Origin: Catonia carolina
Lineage: Eukaryota > Arthropoda > Insecta > Hemiptera > Achilidae
Direction: 5' to 3'
Length of the DNA stretch: 64,000 nucleotides
Assembly (NCBI GenBank): GCA_035578175.1
Contig: JAQMRL010000003.1
Span: 61,116,672 to 61,180,671 of the forward strand
Shown here: in pieces, positions 21,625-32,014 of the stretch
Layout: each line of letters opens with the position of its first letter
Position numbering within the stretch: the stretch's first letter is position 1
Program-made: the position numbers and the translations under genes
The notes under the pieces: generated by a model
The model's input: only the letters and a program-made list of their open reading frames with translations
Databases searched by the model: none
What the model was told of the DNA's origin: nothing

Positions 21625-22975
21625 ACTTCTTCACTAAATGTTTACAAGGTTATGTTTACGTCGTGCATTACCGAAAGTAATTAAAATTTATTTTTACTTT
21701 TATTTAACTTAGTTATTAATTTTTAAAGTAGCTAAATTTAATTATTACTTGTGTTTAAGTAAACTAAGAAAATATGAAATAATGAAAAAATATATTAAAA
21801 TAAGCTTCAAAGTCACGTAGTATGTATTTTAATTAAGCATCTATTAAATTTGCTATTATATCAATTAATTGTAAATTGGTTTTTGCTGCCGTTTTTATTT
21901 TATATTATAACCTACAAGTAGCGTATCGGTAAAATCAGTAAATATTATAACTTATAGATAATAATATGTTAGTGTGTTGGTGTATATTTTTCTTGTTGAA
22001 GTGGATGCGGTAAACCAGACATACATTAGTGGCCTATATCAGAAATTGGCGGCATCACAAGATTGTATGCTTTCTTATTAATTATATGCTATGGCGCACA
22101 ATTAATGATTCGTTCATTTTGGAACCTGTTCCCGTTTAGTAAATATGTTCTTGGTATATAGAATGTATTTACTGAGTTAAGTAGAAGAAGAAGCTTCAGT
22201 AAGTTATAGGCATCAGTTAGAAAAGGATGGACATAGGTTTGTCTCATCCATTAGTTAGACAGAGATGATAAAAAAGAGAAAAAATAATCGATGATGAAGA
22301 ACAAGAAGAATAAATAAGTGGCCTTGCCTTGTTAAACAGAAGCACTGTGTAATATCTTTATCGATTGTCGAAGACACGCCCAAGTTCCTCCAAAGAGATC
22401 ATCCCGAGCTATTTATAAATAATTCTATACATGTACGAGGAACGGTTGATATAACTTCTGAATTACATTTGATCCTCTTTGAAAATTCAAAACACATTCT
22501 GTTGTTAAAAGCAACGTTTATTTGTAATTTGTTTCGTATAACATAAAAAATTAAATCGTATTAACATAACACTTTAAGTCGAATATTATAATTTATTAAA
22601 TACCTAATAAATTATATTAATTTGAATTTTAATGTTATAAATTTATTCTGTGAGGAAATTGTAGAATAAATTTTCCTCAGTCTAAATTATATACTGACTT
22701 GTACAACTATTTAATTAAAGTGATGGATTTCGTTTACTTTAGAACACTTAAAAACAACAATTGTAGAATTTTGACGTTTTCATTTCTTGATTTAATAGAT
22801 ATATTTTTAGATAAGAAATTAATCTATAACTTCTGCTTAATTCATATTAATAATCGGGATTATTTTGTTGTGATTTATAGTTGGAAACTACAAAAAGAAG
22901 TACTACTGTAATATACATAATTAAGAAATATCGTCGAATAAAGAGAAAGTTCTGAAAGATTTGTCTTTTTTAGTC
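21625..22975. other. AT-rich stretch, nothing recognised
   Basis: Several short ORFs (for example 22699-22911) are Asn/Ile/Leu-rich translations of AT-rich DNA with no recognised motif. No repeat family member found. Confidence 0.45.
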
Positions 22976-23329
22976 TTGTTGTTGTTTAGGTCAACTGCCT
23001 CTAGTAGTTTTACTAAGTAAAAACGAGGAGTACAGTGGTTTATTATTGCCTTCCTCACTGAGTTCAAAGAGTATCAGCATGCCAGGCCCTCCGAAAAGCA
23101 CCTACTTTCCACCCTGCAAATAACTGCTTCATTTCATTCACACAGGGTCCGGCTATATAGTGAAATTCATTATTCTCAAAAGAGATAACTCTAATTAGTG
23201 TCTTTTACACCTCTTCCTCTTCTGTCCTTAAATAGTTGTCATATGATTGGCTGACCTGACTTTTTTGTAGTCGTGGAACCAGCAGATCGAGTGCAATTAT
23301 TAGCACTTCACCTGCCTGTTATGGGCAAT
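22976..23329 (-). repeat. S3 SINE-like repeat, copy a
   Basis: Full-length minus-strand copy of the most abundant family here (about 350-400 bp, 11 or more copies). On its sense strand S3 starts near CCATAACGGGCAGGTGGAGT, passes through GTCTGGC(T)-complement CAGCCAGACCCTGTGGTGAA, and ends GATGACCTAAAC followed by (AAC)n. No ORF is conserved between copies. I see no convincing A and B boxes, so calling it a SINE is inference from length, tail and dispersal. Confidence 0.85.
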
Positions 23330-24130
23330 GTTTTTTTTAGTCTATAGTAGCGTAAAACACGAATGTCATTATTGAATAATGATGAGACTTTTAGATTTTA
23401 GCCTCGAATTATACCAGAGATCGGTGTATCTGTGAATACTCTACCAACCGGTAGTAGGCCTATATATTTACTGAAAAATTAGAATGATTTGTTTGAAAAC
23501 TCTGTACACGTACGTATATCAATAGTGTCTCAAGAATCATGTGTAAATTATCTCGGATTATGATTTGGCTAAGGGCAAATGTAGTGCATTTATTTTAAAA
23601 ACAAAGAATTAAAACTCAAACCAAACTGAAAATAATACTTCACAAACTGATAAATTCGTTTTTGTTGTTGTATAGATATACTAAAGACCGCAATATTTCA
23701 TCAATTTAGTATTTATCATCATCGGCTTCCCTTTTTCTTCTCCATCACTCCTTCATTCTTTCGCTTTGAGCCAACCTTGTTTTTCTAGACCATGTCACAC
23801 TCTTTTGTTCCTCTATGAAAGCACCAACCTTCTATTTATTTCTCACTTCTATTCTTTGAGAGATATCTTGTTTTGTTGCATTTAATTGTTCTACATCTCA
23901 CTCTTATAAACTTCCACGAACCAACCGAATTTCGTCTTTCACTATTCGGTCTTGAAAGGAAGAACGGAAAAGAAGACCTGCAGAGAGTATAAGAGAAGAA
24001 ATTTAAGAGCAAGAAACACATAGTAGAAGATGTGAAATGCATAGACTTCTCCCAAACGATATTTCAAGAGAACGAATCCTTGCTGCACATCATGAGTAAG
24101 AAAAAATTACCCTTCTATAGTCACTTCTTA
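23330..24130. other. AT-rich stretch, nothing recognised
   Basis: A short Arg/Ser-rich minus frame at 23836-24042 is not recognised. Contains one TAGGCCTA octamer near 23455. Confidence 0.4.
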
Positions 24131-24527
24131 TGCCCATAACATGCAAGTGGAATGTTAAATTAATTGCACTCGATCTGCTAGTTCCAGGTTTACAAAAAAT
24201 AGTTCTGTTTCTTATCCCATGGTCAGCCTTATCATATGACTGAAATATTAAAGAACAGAAGAGGTAGAGGTGTAAAATACACTAATAAAATTATCTTTTC
24301 TAAGAACAATGAATTTCAACATTATACAGCCAGACCCTGTGATGAATGAAGTGAAGGTGTCATTTGCAGGGTGGAAAGTTGATGCTTTTCAGAGCGCCTG
24401 GCATGATGATAAACATACTTTTCCACCCAGTGAAGAAGGCAACAGTAAACCACCTCACTACTCGTTTTATTTAAAACCTAGTTTTATTTCAAACCAGCCT
24501 TTCGGCTGATGACCTAAACAACAACAC
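24131..24527 (+). repeat. S3 SINE-like repeat, copy b
   Basis: Near full length, from GCCCATAACATGCAAGTGGA to GATGACCTAAACAACAACAC. It lies 800 bp from copy a in opposite orientation. Confidence 0.88.
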
Positions 24528-24761
24528 GTCATAGTAAGTATTATAGTCACTTGTAAGGCTCTTAGAGGAAAGACTAACCAAGAAGGTGCTAACATACCAA
24601 CAAAAAATAGAATTAAAAATAACTGGTCACAAGAAGTGGACAGAACATAAGGAAATGGAAAAACAAATTTGGAACACAGACGAAAACGCTACCATTAAAA
24701 ACAGGAAAACAAATTTAAAAATCAAAACTTCATGATAAGAAGTATATTTTTATTTTGTTTA

Positions 24762-24880
24762 GTCAAAGCCACATCAACAGCTGGGTTATTAGCGACTACG
24801 GTGGGTTATGCAACTGGAACGATGGGTTTTGATAAGTTGTAGTTTCCAGACCTTAGCCTGAGAATCGAACCCGGCTTTTA
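24762..24880 (-). repeat. tRNA-derived SINE, family S2, copy a (5'-truncated)
   Basis: The minus strand contains the B-box GATTCTCAGGCTAAGG-type context with GGGTTCGATTCTC, then the S2 body (CCACCGTAGTCGCTAATAAC) and the short tail. The A-box end is missing compared with 34374-34530. Confidence 0.65.
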
Positions 24881-24910
24881 GTTTTAGTTGTTAATAAACA
24901 TACTTATATA

Positions 24911-26461
24911 CAGTCGGACCTCCACATATCGAAATTTTTGGCTCCTTATAAAAAATTTGAAACATAGAAACTTCGATAAACAGAAACGCTGTTTTCTTCT
25001 CATAAAGACTTCTACTTATATTACGTGAGATTACTCGACTGTAATCATATAGCCTAATAAAACAGTATTATAAGGCTACGCTCTGTACTTAAATGATACT
25101 GTATTTTGCTTTTAAAAATAATAAAATAACAGCAGTAATGAAAAACATGCATCTGTTGGATATTCTGCTACAATTACTTCTTCATTTATCCTTAAAAATT
25201 CATTGAGTGAAATATCGTTGTTGATTGTACCTGCCAATGGATCCAACATTCCTCAATTTGAGGTAGTGCATAAATTTCTTCCACGATAGTTTTTTCAGAG
25301 AAGCCAGCTTTTAAAAGACAATTGTTTATCGTCGATTCCGCTACATCATTTGGGCACACCTTTACTAATTCTGATATAGACTTGGTCCATAGGTTGTAGT
25401 TTCGACGTGGTATTTGGAGGGGAAAACAAGCTTCACGTTTACTAACTTTTTTGAGACAGAAGACGGATGTGCAGGGCAGTTGTCACCAAAAAGAACAACT
25501 TTTCTCTTTTATTTAGGCATGTTTTTATCTCGTAATATTTTTACCCATTTGAGAACGGCTTCATCCACATCATCATATTTACATATTTTTGTTCGTACTT
25601 TGTAAAAAAGTACCACACTACTCTTATACCTACGTTGATCGCAATAGTCAACGTACTGTATTGTCACGTTGCTCTCTCTCAATGTTTCGGACTGACTAGT
25701 GTGTTATGGGAGGGCTATATGGAGTTATTTATATTTTCACTAAAATTAAGTTCGATATAGCCCATAGAATTTTTTTTGATGTACTGGAACATTTTTCCAT
25801 TAAAATTTCACGGGAGCTGGAAATCCGAAAAGGGACCCATTGTCAAACATTTTCTATTTCGAGCCTTATTAACCTTTTTAAATTTAGCATTAAATTCTGA
25901 CCAATTACATGCAAAATTCAGACTTTTCTCTCAAAAGTTGTGTAAGTTACGGCAGCTTAAATTTTTGATTAAAAAAAAATTGGTGTTAAAACCATTTTCT
26001 AACTATTACATCATACTTTTATAAATTTTACATTTTAAGAGAAAAATTACACATAGAAATTATACTAAATGTTTAAAAAAAAAGTTGATGTTTGACAATG
26101 GTGAACGTTTTTTTAAATGAGTGCCTTCACTTTTATTCAGTGGTTCTGCAACTGAGTCCGGTAGCTTTGACTCGGGCTAAAACCCAATGGAAGGTCTCGG
26201 GATTCTTCTTTACCAAATACCCCGATATTTTTGAATACGTATTTTATTGCGTAGTCATTCCTACAGGAGAAATTACATTGAAAGTACAATCGGACAAAGT
26301 AAACTACAAAAAGAATACAAATATCGATCCTAACAAATCATTTTTCTTCCGACTAGAGGTCCCTTTTCCCCTTCCACGTCTTATAGTTTATGTGAAATTC
26401 TCTATATTAGGCCTATAGAGAATTTCGATTTATAGAAGTTTGATAAATAGAGGTCCAACTG
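24911..26461 (-). mobile_element. Tigger/pogo-type element, decayed
   Basis: The left end reads CAGTCGGACCTCCACATATC, and the right end in reverse complement reads CAGTTGGACCTCTATTTATC. TA flanks both ends (24909-24910, 26462-26463). Subterminal ATCGAAATT motifs occur at both sides. Length 1551 bp. A transposase remnant lies at 25200-25645 on the minus strand; the right third is AT-rich without recognisable coding. Confidence 0.85.
25200..25645 (-). pseudogene. Tigger-type transposase remnant with a large internal deletion
   Basis: Minus-strand reading gives a piece of the second helix-turn-helix, KYDDVDEAVLKWVKILRDKN, typical of Tigger/CENP-B type proteins. It is followed almost at once by VVLFGDNCPAHPS, the second catalytic aspartate motif of the DDE domain, then a VKLVFPSKYHVETT-like segment and STINNCLLKAGFSEKTIVEE in shifted frames. 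Roughly the segment from the HTH to the DDE core is deleted. Confidence 0.8.
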
Positions 26462-26463
26462 TA

Positions 26464-27556
26464 ATTTACCATAAAAAAAACAATTAATTGTAGAGTTAAT
26501 AAAATTTCAGAAACTCGACACCTCTTGGTACACAGTATATCGAATTTGTGAAACTGTAGTCTACTGTTTTATTTTAAAGAAAAATTAATTTATTTCGTTA
26601 CTTGATGTATGATTAGATATGACAAAATAATTTGCTAAAAATATATTATCCTAAGAGAGAAAATTAGATAGCTAAACGTTTTTCTTTTTTTGGTCGAATG
26701 GTAAGTTATAGTGATTTATAGCATTTATGGTGGGGAGGACGACCTGGACGTTTAAAATCTCATTCATATTCATCACGGCGTGACGTCACGGGGTGGTCAA
26801 TAAGGAAGACGAGATACAACACCATAAACAAAAGGATTATCTCGATTGAATAATATTAGGAGATAATTTTTATATTTTAAGTACCAAGCTTATATGTCAA
26901 ATGTATAAATACGCTCGTATATCTTTACTTTAAAATACGGGATAACTTCTTTTGCCTTATAAATATCAGATATTCAAAGAGTAAACTCAGTTTTCTGTGA
27001 GGCACGCTTCGGTAATAAAGTTACGATAACAAACGGACGGCTACTGTTCTTTAGTGTTATTTTATTTTATGTTCTAAACCTGTGTAAATAAATTATATAA
27101 TATAAACTTAAATAACATAATGCAGCGACCAGGTTATTAAGAATAAATATAAAAAGAACGTATAGTTTATTAATACTACTTCGTAAAATAGGAGTATGGA
27201 AGACTACAACCGCATTCTGACTTCTCAGTTGACTAATGTGGAACATAACATTCTTCAGAATAAAATTTTAATACGGAGTTGTAACTAGAAACTCATTCCG
27301 ATTTATCTAATCTTTTAATATCAATCCTATTAGATATTTTAATTAAATAATATAAAGACAAAATTAATGAAATATAACTTTGGTGTAGGCTACAGTTAAT
27401 GAAATAAAAGGAACTCCTTTCCAAATTATTTCTCCTTTTTTTAAATAACGCTCGTAATGTCAATGCCATTCTTTCATCTTTAGAAGGATAACTTTCATTG
27501 GAATGTTTGTTTTATATCCGTATCCCTATCGTATTTTTTAGCAACCACAGTGATAC
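26464..27556. other. AT-rich stretch, nothing recognised
   Basis: Includes a slightly GC-richer patch near 26730-26800 (ATCACGGCGTGACGTCACGG) but no ORF or repeat that I can support. Confidence 0.45.
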
Positions 27557-27558
27557 TA

Positions 27559-28327
27559 CAGAGTGATTTTTAGTCCTGTTACCCAATTGATAATGTCTGG
27601 TAATTTTTTTCTAAGACAGGGAAATTTTGTTTTGTGACACAAAGTTGGTAGCCCTACTCAACCGGTATAGATACGGCAGTGTGAGTTAACTCTCCTCCAA
27701 GCTGTGTAAAATTTTGTGCCGTTACCGGTAGTGTTACGAACAGAATGTCTTTTACCCTAGGCAAAGGGTTTTCATTCTTGTATTACAATCTTTTGCTACG
27801 AAATTGTACGTAAAAGAATCATTTCATATTAAATCTGTTGGTGTTCCTCCACCAGAAAAACTGTCAATTTCTAGGCTAACAAACCGATTTCAAGAGACAG
27901 GTAGTTTTGCGACAGAAAACGTAGTGGTCTACCAACTCTCTTGACAGATGTCGTTTTAGATAATGTGAAAACAAGATTGCTCAATTTCCATGGAAATGTT
28001 TACGGAAACTTTCCTCGCAAGTTGGTTTGTCATATTCGAGTGTTCAGAAAGCTGCTAAAAATTGAAATGTATCCGTATCGCGTACGATTAGTCCAAGAGC
28101 TTCAGCCGCGAGATTTAAACAAGAGATTGTTCTAGGGTAAAAGACATTTTGTTCGTAACATGACCGGAAACGGCACAAAATTTTACACAGCTCAAGGAAA
28201 ATCAACTCATACTGCCTTATCTATACCCGTTGAGCAGGGCTACCAATTGCGTATCACAAAACAAATTTTCCCTTTCTTAGAAAAAAATTACCAGACAATT
28301 GAATAACAGGACTAAAAAATCACTCTG
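27559..28327 (+). mobile_element. Tc1/mariner-type MITE with long TIRs and a DNA-binding remnant, copy 1
   Basis: Arms of about 190-200 bp (27559-27755 and about 28137-28327) are inverted copies beginning CAGAGTGATTTTT(T)AGTCCTG; TA lies at 27557-27558 and 28328-28329. The core between the arms holds a transposase N-terminal remnant. A second copy with the same architecture is at 51143-51928, so this is a defined deletion-derivative family. Confidence 0.9.
27765..28135 (+). pseudogene. Tc1/mariner-type transposase N-terminal DNA-binding domain, decayed
   Basis: In shifting plus-strand frames: SVGVPPPEKLSISRLTNRFQ, ETGSFATENV, then TDVVLDNVKTRLLNFHGNVY, GNFPRKLVCHIRVFRKLLK and YPYRVRLVQELQPRDLNKR. 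This order (PP-x-K...RLVNKFRETGSV, basic RP linker, second helix-turn-helix, YPY...LVQELKPRD) is the N-terminal half of IS630/mariner-like transposases, ending just before the catalytic domain, where the right arm begins. No catalytic domain is present. Confidence 0.85.
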
Positions 28328-28504
28328 TAGAAGTGTGATATTGTATAAATGTTTTAGAATTACAGAAACCGAAATTGAGTCATTATATTTATTGTAAAAC
28401 CACCCAAACCACTAAGAAATAAATGAAATTTTAATATTGTTATGTCCTTTCTATAGCATTAGGCCACTTACCGGCAACTCAAAACGCCCGTTCGTTCTTT
28501 GGTC

Positions 28505-29850
28505 ATCATCATCATCTTCACTTCCAAGGATTAGGTTACATGAACCTGTTCCGGTACCCATCTCCCCCTCGGCCTCCCTACATCTCTTCTGCCAACTGGT
28601 TGATAATTTAAAGCTGCCACTGGCATCCTTTCGTTTGGCATTCTGTCCAGGTGACTACACCATCTTTGTCTATTTTTTATTATCTTTTCATGCAAAGACT
28701 GAACTGATAGTGCGTTTCTAATATCCACGTTCCTTATTCTATCCATTCTGGTACATCCATGCACACTTCGTAAAAACTTCATTTCCGCAGCTTGAATTTT
28801 ACTATCGCTTTTAGCAGTATGCACCCAAGACTCACTGCCATATAGGAGTGTTGGAACCGCAATAGTGTTGAAAAATTTGAGGCGTGTTTCCTTCCTCGTT
28901 TTATTCTTTAGATGTCTGTGAATATTTCCACAAATATTCTGAAATTTGGCCAGTTTAACTGTTATGTCTTTATCAAAATCGTATGAAACATCACTCCCAA
29001 GATATTGAAAATGTTTAACCTGTTCTATTGCCCTTCCATTCATCTCTATTCTCGTCCTTATTGTATATTTACCTTTAAAAGCCATAGTTTTAGATTTTGT
29101 GGATGATATTTCCAGATTGTATTGTTTTGCAACTTGTTCCAACATAAATACCGATTTTTGTAACTCGTCTTCATTCTGTTGTATTACAACTTTGTCATCC
29201 GCATATAAAAGAGAGTTCATAAAGAAGCCATCCGAGATCTGTATACCTGGGTCTACATTACATTTCCACGTTCTCAACATGTCGTCCACATATATATTAA
29301 ACAATGTCGACGATATACAACATCCCTGTCGAACTCCTCTATTGGTTTTAATAGGCTCTGTCACTTTCCCATCTAACTCTAGTAAAATCACAGTATCTTC
29401 GTACAGGCTCTGCAATATCCTGATTATATGTTTAGGGTATCCTCTCCTTTCCAGAACCCTCCATAAAAGCGAACGTTTAACACTGTCAAAAGCCTTTACA
29501 AAATCTATAAATGCAAGATGGGTTTCAAGGTTGTATTCTCGTCTCTTAGCTATAATTTGTTTTAAAGTAAAAATAGCATCCGAACACGATCTACCTTTCC
29601 GGAACCCCATCTGTTCTTCCATAATCAAGGAATCGGCTACGGTTCTTAACCTATTATTAATAATTTTTGTGTACAATTTGTAGGAAGTGTCTAATAAACT
29701 AATCCCTCTATAATTGCTATAATTGCTAGTGTCTATTCTTAATATAGTGTCGTTCTTTGGTATTGAACATATTTTCATCCCTTAGACATCTCCTCTCCAT
29801 ATCTCCCCATAACTCAATCCATCACTCTTTTCTGGGTCATCCTTGCTTTC
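28505..29850 (-). mobile_element. RTE-like LINE, family L2, 5'-truncated
   Basis: Minus-strand LINE with a 415-residue RT frame, followed by a short 3' region (CTAATCCTTGGAAGTGAAGA) and a (GAT)n microsatellite tail at about 28505-28515. The same CTAATCCTTGG end with a trinucleotide tail closes the relics at 35452-35655 and 55746-56520. The 5' side ends near 29850, inside the region before the RT. Confidence 0.88.
28531..29778 (-). CDS. Reverse transcriptase of LINE L2 (415-residue open frame, partial)
   Basis: Uninterrupted frame covering most of the RT and the C-terminus. YSNYRGISLLDTSYKLY is near residues 20-36, EEQMGFRKGRSCSDAIF near 54-70, motif A AFIDFVKAFD near 89-98 with the first catalytic Asp at 92, GVRQGCCISSTLFNIYVDD near 148-166, and the catalytic YADD at 192-195. 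Then come HFQYLGSDVS near 256-265, GSESWVH and the C-terminal RNVDIRNALSVQSLHEKI with HLDRMPNERMP. All polymerase aspartates are present and there is no frameshift, so this is one of the younger LINE copies. The N-terminal endonuclease is absent and the first Met is internal to the original protein. It is probably not expressed. Confidence 0.88.
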   Translation of the reverse strand: MKICSIPKNDTILRIDTSNYSNYRGISLLDTSYKLYTKIINNRLRTVADSLIMEEQMGFRKGRSCSDAIFTLKQIIAKRREYNLETHLAFIDFVKAFDSVKRSLLWRVLERRGYPKHIIRILQSLYEDTVILLELDGKVTEPIKTNRGVRQGCCISSTLFNIYVDDMLRTWKCNVDPGIQISDGFFMNSLLYADDKVVIQQNEDELQKSVFMLEQVAKQYNLEISSTKSKTMAFKGKYTIRTRIEMNGRAIEQVKHFQYLGSDVSYDFDKDITVKLAKFQNICGNIHRHLKNKTRKETRLKFFNTIAVPTLLYGSESWVHTAKSDSKIQAAEMKFLRSVHGCTRMDRIRNVDIRNALSVQSLHEKIIKNRQRWCSHLDRMPNERMPVAALNYQPVGRRDVGRPRGRWVPEQVHVT

Positions 29851-29861
29851 TCCGTCTAGCT

Positions 29862-30659
29862 CAGGTGTACACAACCTTTTTGTAACGGTGAGTCAATTAA
29901 TTACTGATTTTTCGAGCTTGGCCGCAGGAATAAAATTTATAGAGTTTAAAAATTGGAATGCACCTTATTTAACTGCACAAGGGAACTAGATATAATGATA
30001 TTGTACATCTTTGTACAGGCTACATACCTGTAGGTACCAACTTACGCAGAGGTCAACAATCCTTCATCGTACGTTGATAAATTGTTTAATGCCTATTCAA
30101 TGTTTGTAGTTGCTATTCTCAAAGTTAATTCCAAGTGACTGTCTGTTAAGTGCGTACGAGCTTTAGATTTGATAGATTTCATTAACAAAAAGCATGCTTA
30201 CAAATAAAAGTAGGCCTACTACCGAACAAACATGAAAGTTTTAAAAATATTTCTCCCAGATTAACTATTTCTCGCGATAAGTAATTTTTGTCGAATCTAA
30301 TGAACCATTTTAGGTATTTAAAACAATTGCGTGAGTCAATGTCAGTATCATATTGTTGGTATTTTTTTTGTTTAACGTCCACTCTTCTGCAATTACTGCT
30401 AATGCAGACGGTGAAGGATGAAATGATTTTTTGTAACGTATGAAAATATGCCATGCCTGAATGGAATTCGAACCCAAGACCGCATGATGAGAGGCGAGCA
30501 ACTACGCCAATCATATTGTTGTTTGGTACAACAATATTGTGCTAGTTTATGCCTTTTACTTTGAAATAGTGATTCGGTTCACTAAATTTAATAGCAACAT
30601 TTTAGTTCGGGCTATGGGCCACAAAAAATAAATCGGGGGCTTCGGGTTGTGCACTCCTG
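29862..30659. mobile_element. hAT-like nonautonomous element with nested SINE
   Basis: The left end reads CAGGTGTACACAACCTTTTT and the right end in reverse complement CAGGAGTGCACAACCCG. The CAGG...CACAACC terminus is characteristic of many hAT elements. Flanks TCTAGCT and GCTAGCT resemble an imperfect duplication of about 8 bp. No transposase remains. An S1 SINE (30359-30509) is nested inside with its own perfect target duplication. Confidence 0.72.
30359..30509 (-). repeat. SINE S1, copy b, nested in the hAT-like element
   Basis: The minus strand shows ATTGGCGTAGTTG, GGGTTCGAATTCC and the tail CACCGTCTGCATTAGCAGTA ending in an A run. ATCATATTGTTG (12 bp) is repeated exactly at 30347-30358 and 30510-30521, so this is a clear insertion. 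The first few bases of the SINE head are missing. It has a second tail type compared with copies a and c. Confidence 0.9.
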
Positions 30660-31320
30660 GCTAGCTAAAACTCACAACAATCTTTTGTGTGTTCAGAAAT
30701 CTTTTGTGGCAACCTCCTTTCCTTCATTCTCCGCAGATAGAACAATTAAAATTTTTTGCTTACTTCCTTAAAATGTTTTTATTCCTAACATCATCTATCA
30801 CAGCCAACTGACAACTTCTCTAGAAATTCATTTTCGTAGCTGTTATTCTGCTTTTAAATCTTGGTTGGAGAGTCCGAACCTCTAAGCCAGAAATGGATAA
30901 GCCAGCCTTCAATAAAATAAAGGAGGATTCTCTTCATAGTCCACAAGAAACTATGTGATTACTCTGCAAAACAGGACGTAGTACTCTAGCCATGTCCTTA
31001 ATTTTGCAAACTCTTTCCAAAATATCATTATCTGGAATATCATCTGACGTTCAAAATGCGCTGACATAGGCCTATTCAAAAACATGATAAAACTCATAGC
31101 TTATAAAACCAATTTTTCTTACAGACTTCTTCCATAGCGCTACCCTACATCATGCTAAACTACAAAAAGAATGTTAATCCCCGACTAGGGGGTCTGACAA
31201 TCTTAAAACGTTAGAACCCACTGTTCTATAAAACACAGTGGCCGCTAAAGACATAGGCTTAGTTATTTTATAATTAATGATTAAAATAAAGTATTAAAAG
31301 AAATAAAGTATTAAATAAAG
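30660..31320. other. Stretch without recognised features
   Basis: No ORF with a recognisable motif. A TAGGCCTA octamer lies near 31067. Confidence 0.45.
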
Positions 31321-31324
31321 TATT

Positions 31325-31440
31325 GGCGAAGAAGAGGAGAAGTACGGGAACGACAACTGCGGAGGCGTTTGGGTGGAACATCTGAAAGAGCTAGATGTTG
31401 AAAGATTGAACTTAAGTGGTCCTTTGTGGCCGTAGAAAAA
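31325..31440 (+). repeat. LINE 3' end scrap
   Basis: A short basic reading (RRRGEVRERQLRRRLGG) is followed by AAGTGGTCCTTTGTGGCCGT and an A run, matching the end type at 21560-21600. Confidence 0.5.
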
Positions 31441-31605
31441 AAAAGTATTAAAATATTGATTAGTTTAGAAGTCATTTTTTTCTACTTTTCTCATAGGCCT
31501 ACTGTGTTTCTGTAGCAATTACAATGAACACTTGTGCCCATGTTAGGCGTTTTCTGTCTATTTTTGTAATTAATAGAAATATTTTTTATTTGTTTATTTA
31601 AATTT

Positions 31606-32014
31606 ACCCATAACAGGCAGGTGGAGTGTTAAATTATTTGAACTCGATCTGCTTGTTCTAGGGCTACAAAAAAATAGTTCTGTTTCTTATCATATATATG
31701 TTCAGCCAATTATATGACTGAAACATTTAAGTGCGAAGAGGTAGTGGTTTAATAGAAACTAGTCAGAGTTATCTGTTCTGAGAGTAATGAATATCATCAT
31801 TATACAGCCAGACCTTGTGGTGGATGAAGTGAAGGTGTTATTTGCAGGGTGGAAAGTAGATGCTTTTCAGAGGGCGTGAAATGCTGATAAGCATAGGCTA
31901 CTTTTCTACTCGGTGAGGAAGGTAATGGAAAACCACCTCACTCCTCGTTTTACTTAGTAAAGCCTCTAAAGGTTCAAACCAGCCTTTCTGCTGATGACCT
32001 AAACAGCAACAAAC
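31606..32014 (+). repeat. S3 SINE-like repeat, copy c
   Basis: Near full length, from ACCCATAACAGGCAGGTGGA to GATGACCTAAACAGCAAC. Confidence 0.88.

Noticed and set aside
24309..24509. 66-residue plus frame in S3 copy b
   Set aside because: The frame is not preserved in the other S3 copies, which have stops and indels; S3 is noncoding.
29099..29683. 194-residue plus-strand ORF
   Set aside because: It lies antisense to the L2 reverse transcriptase, whose frame has all RT motifs; the plus frame is a shadow.
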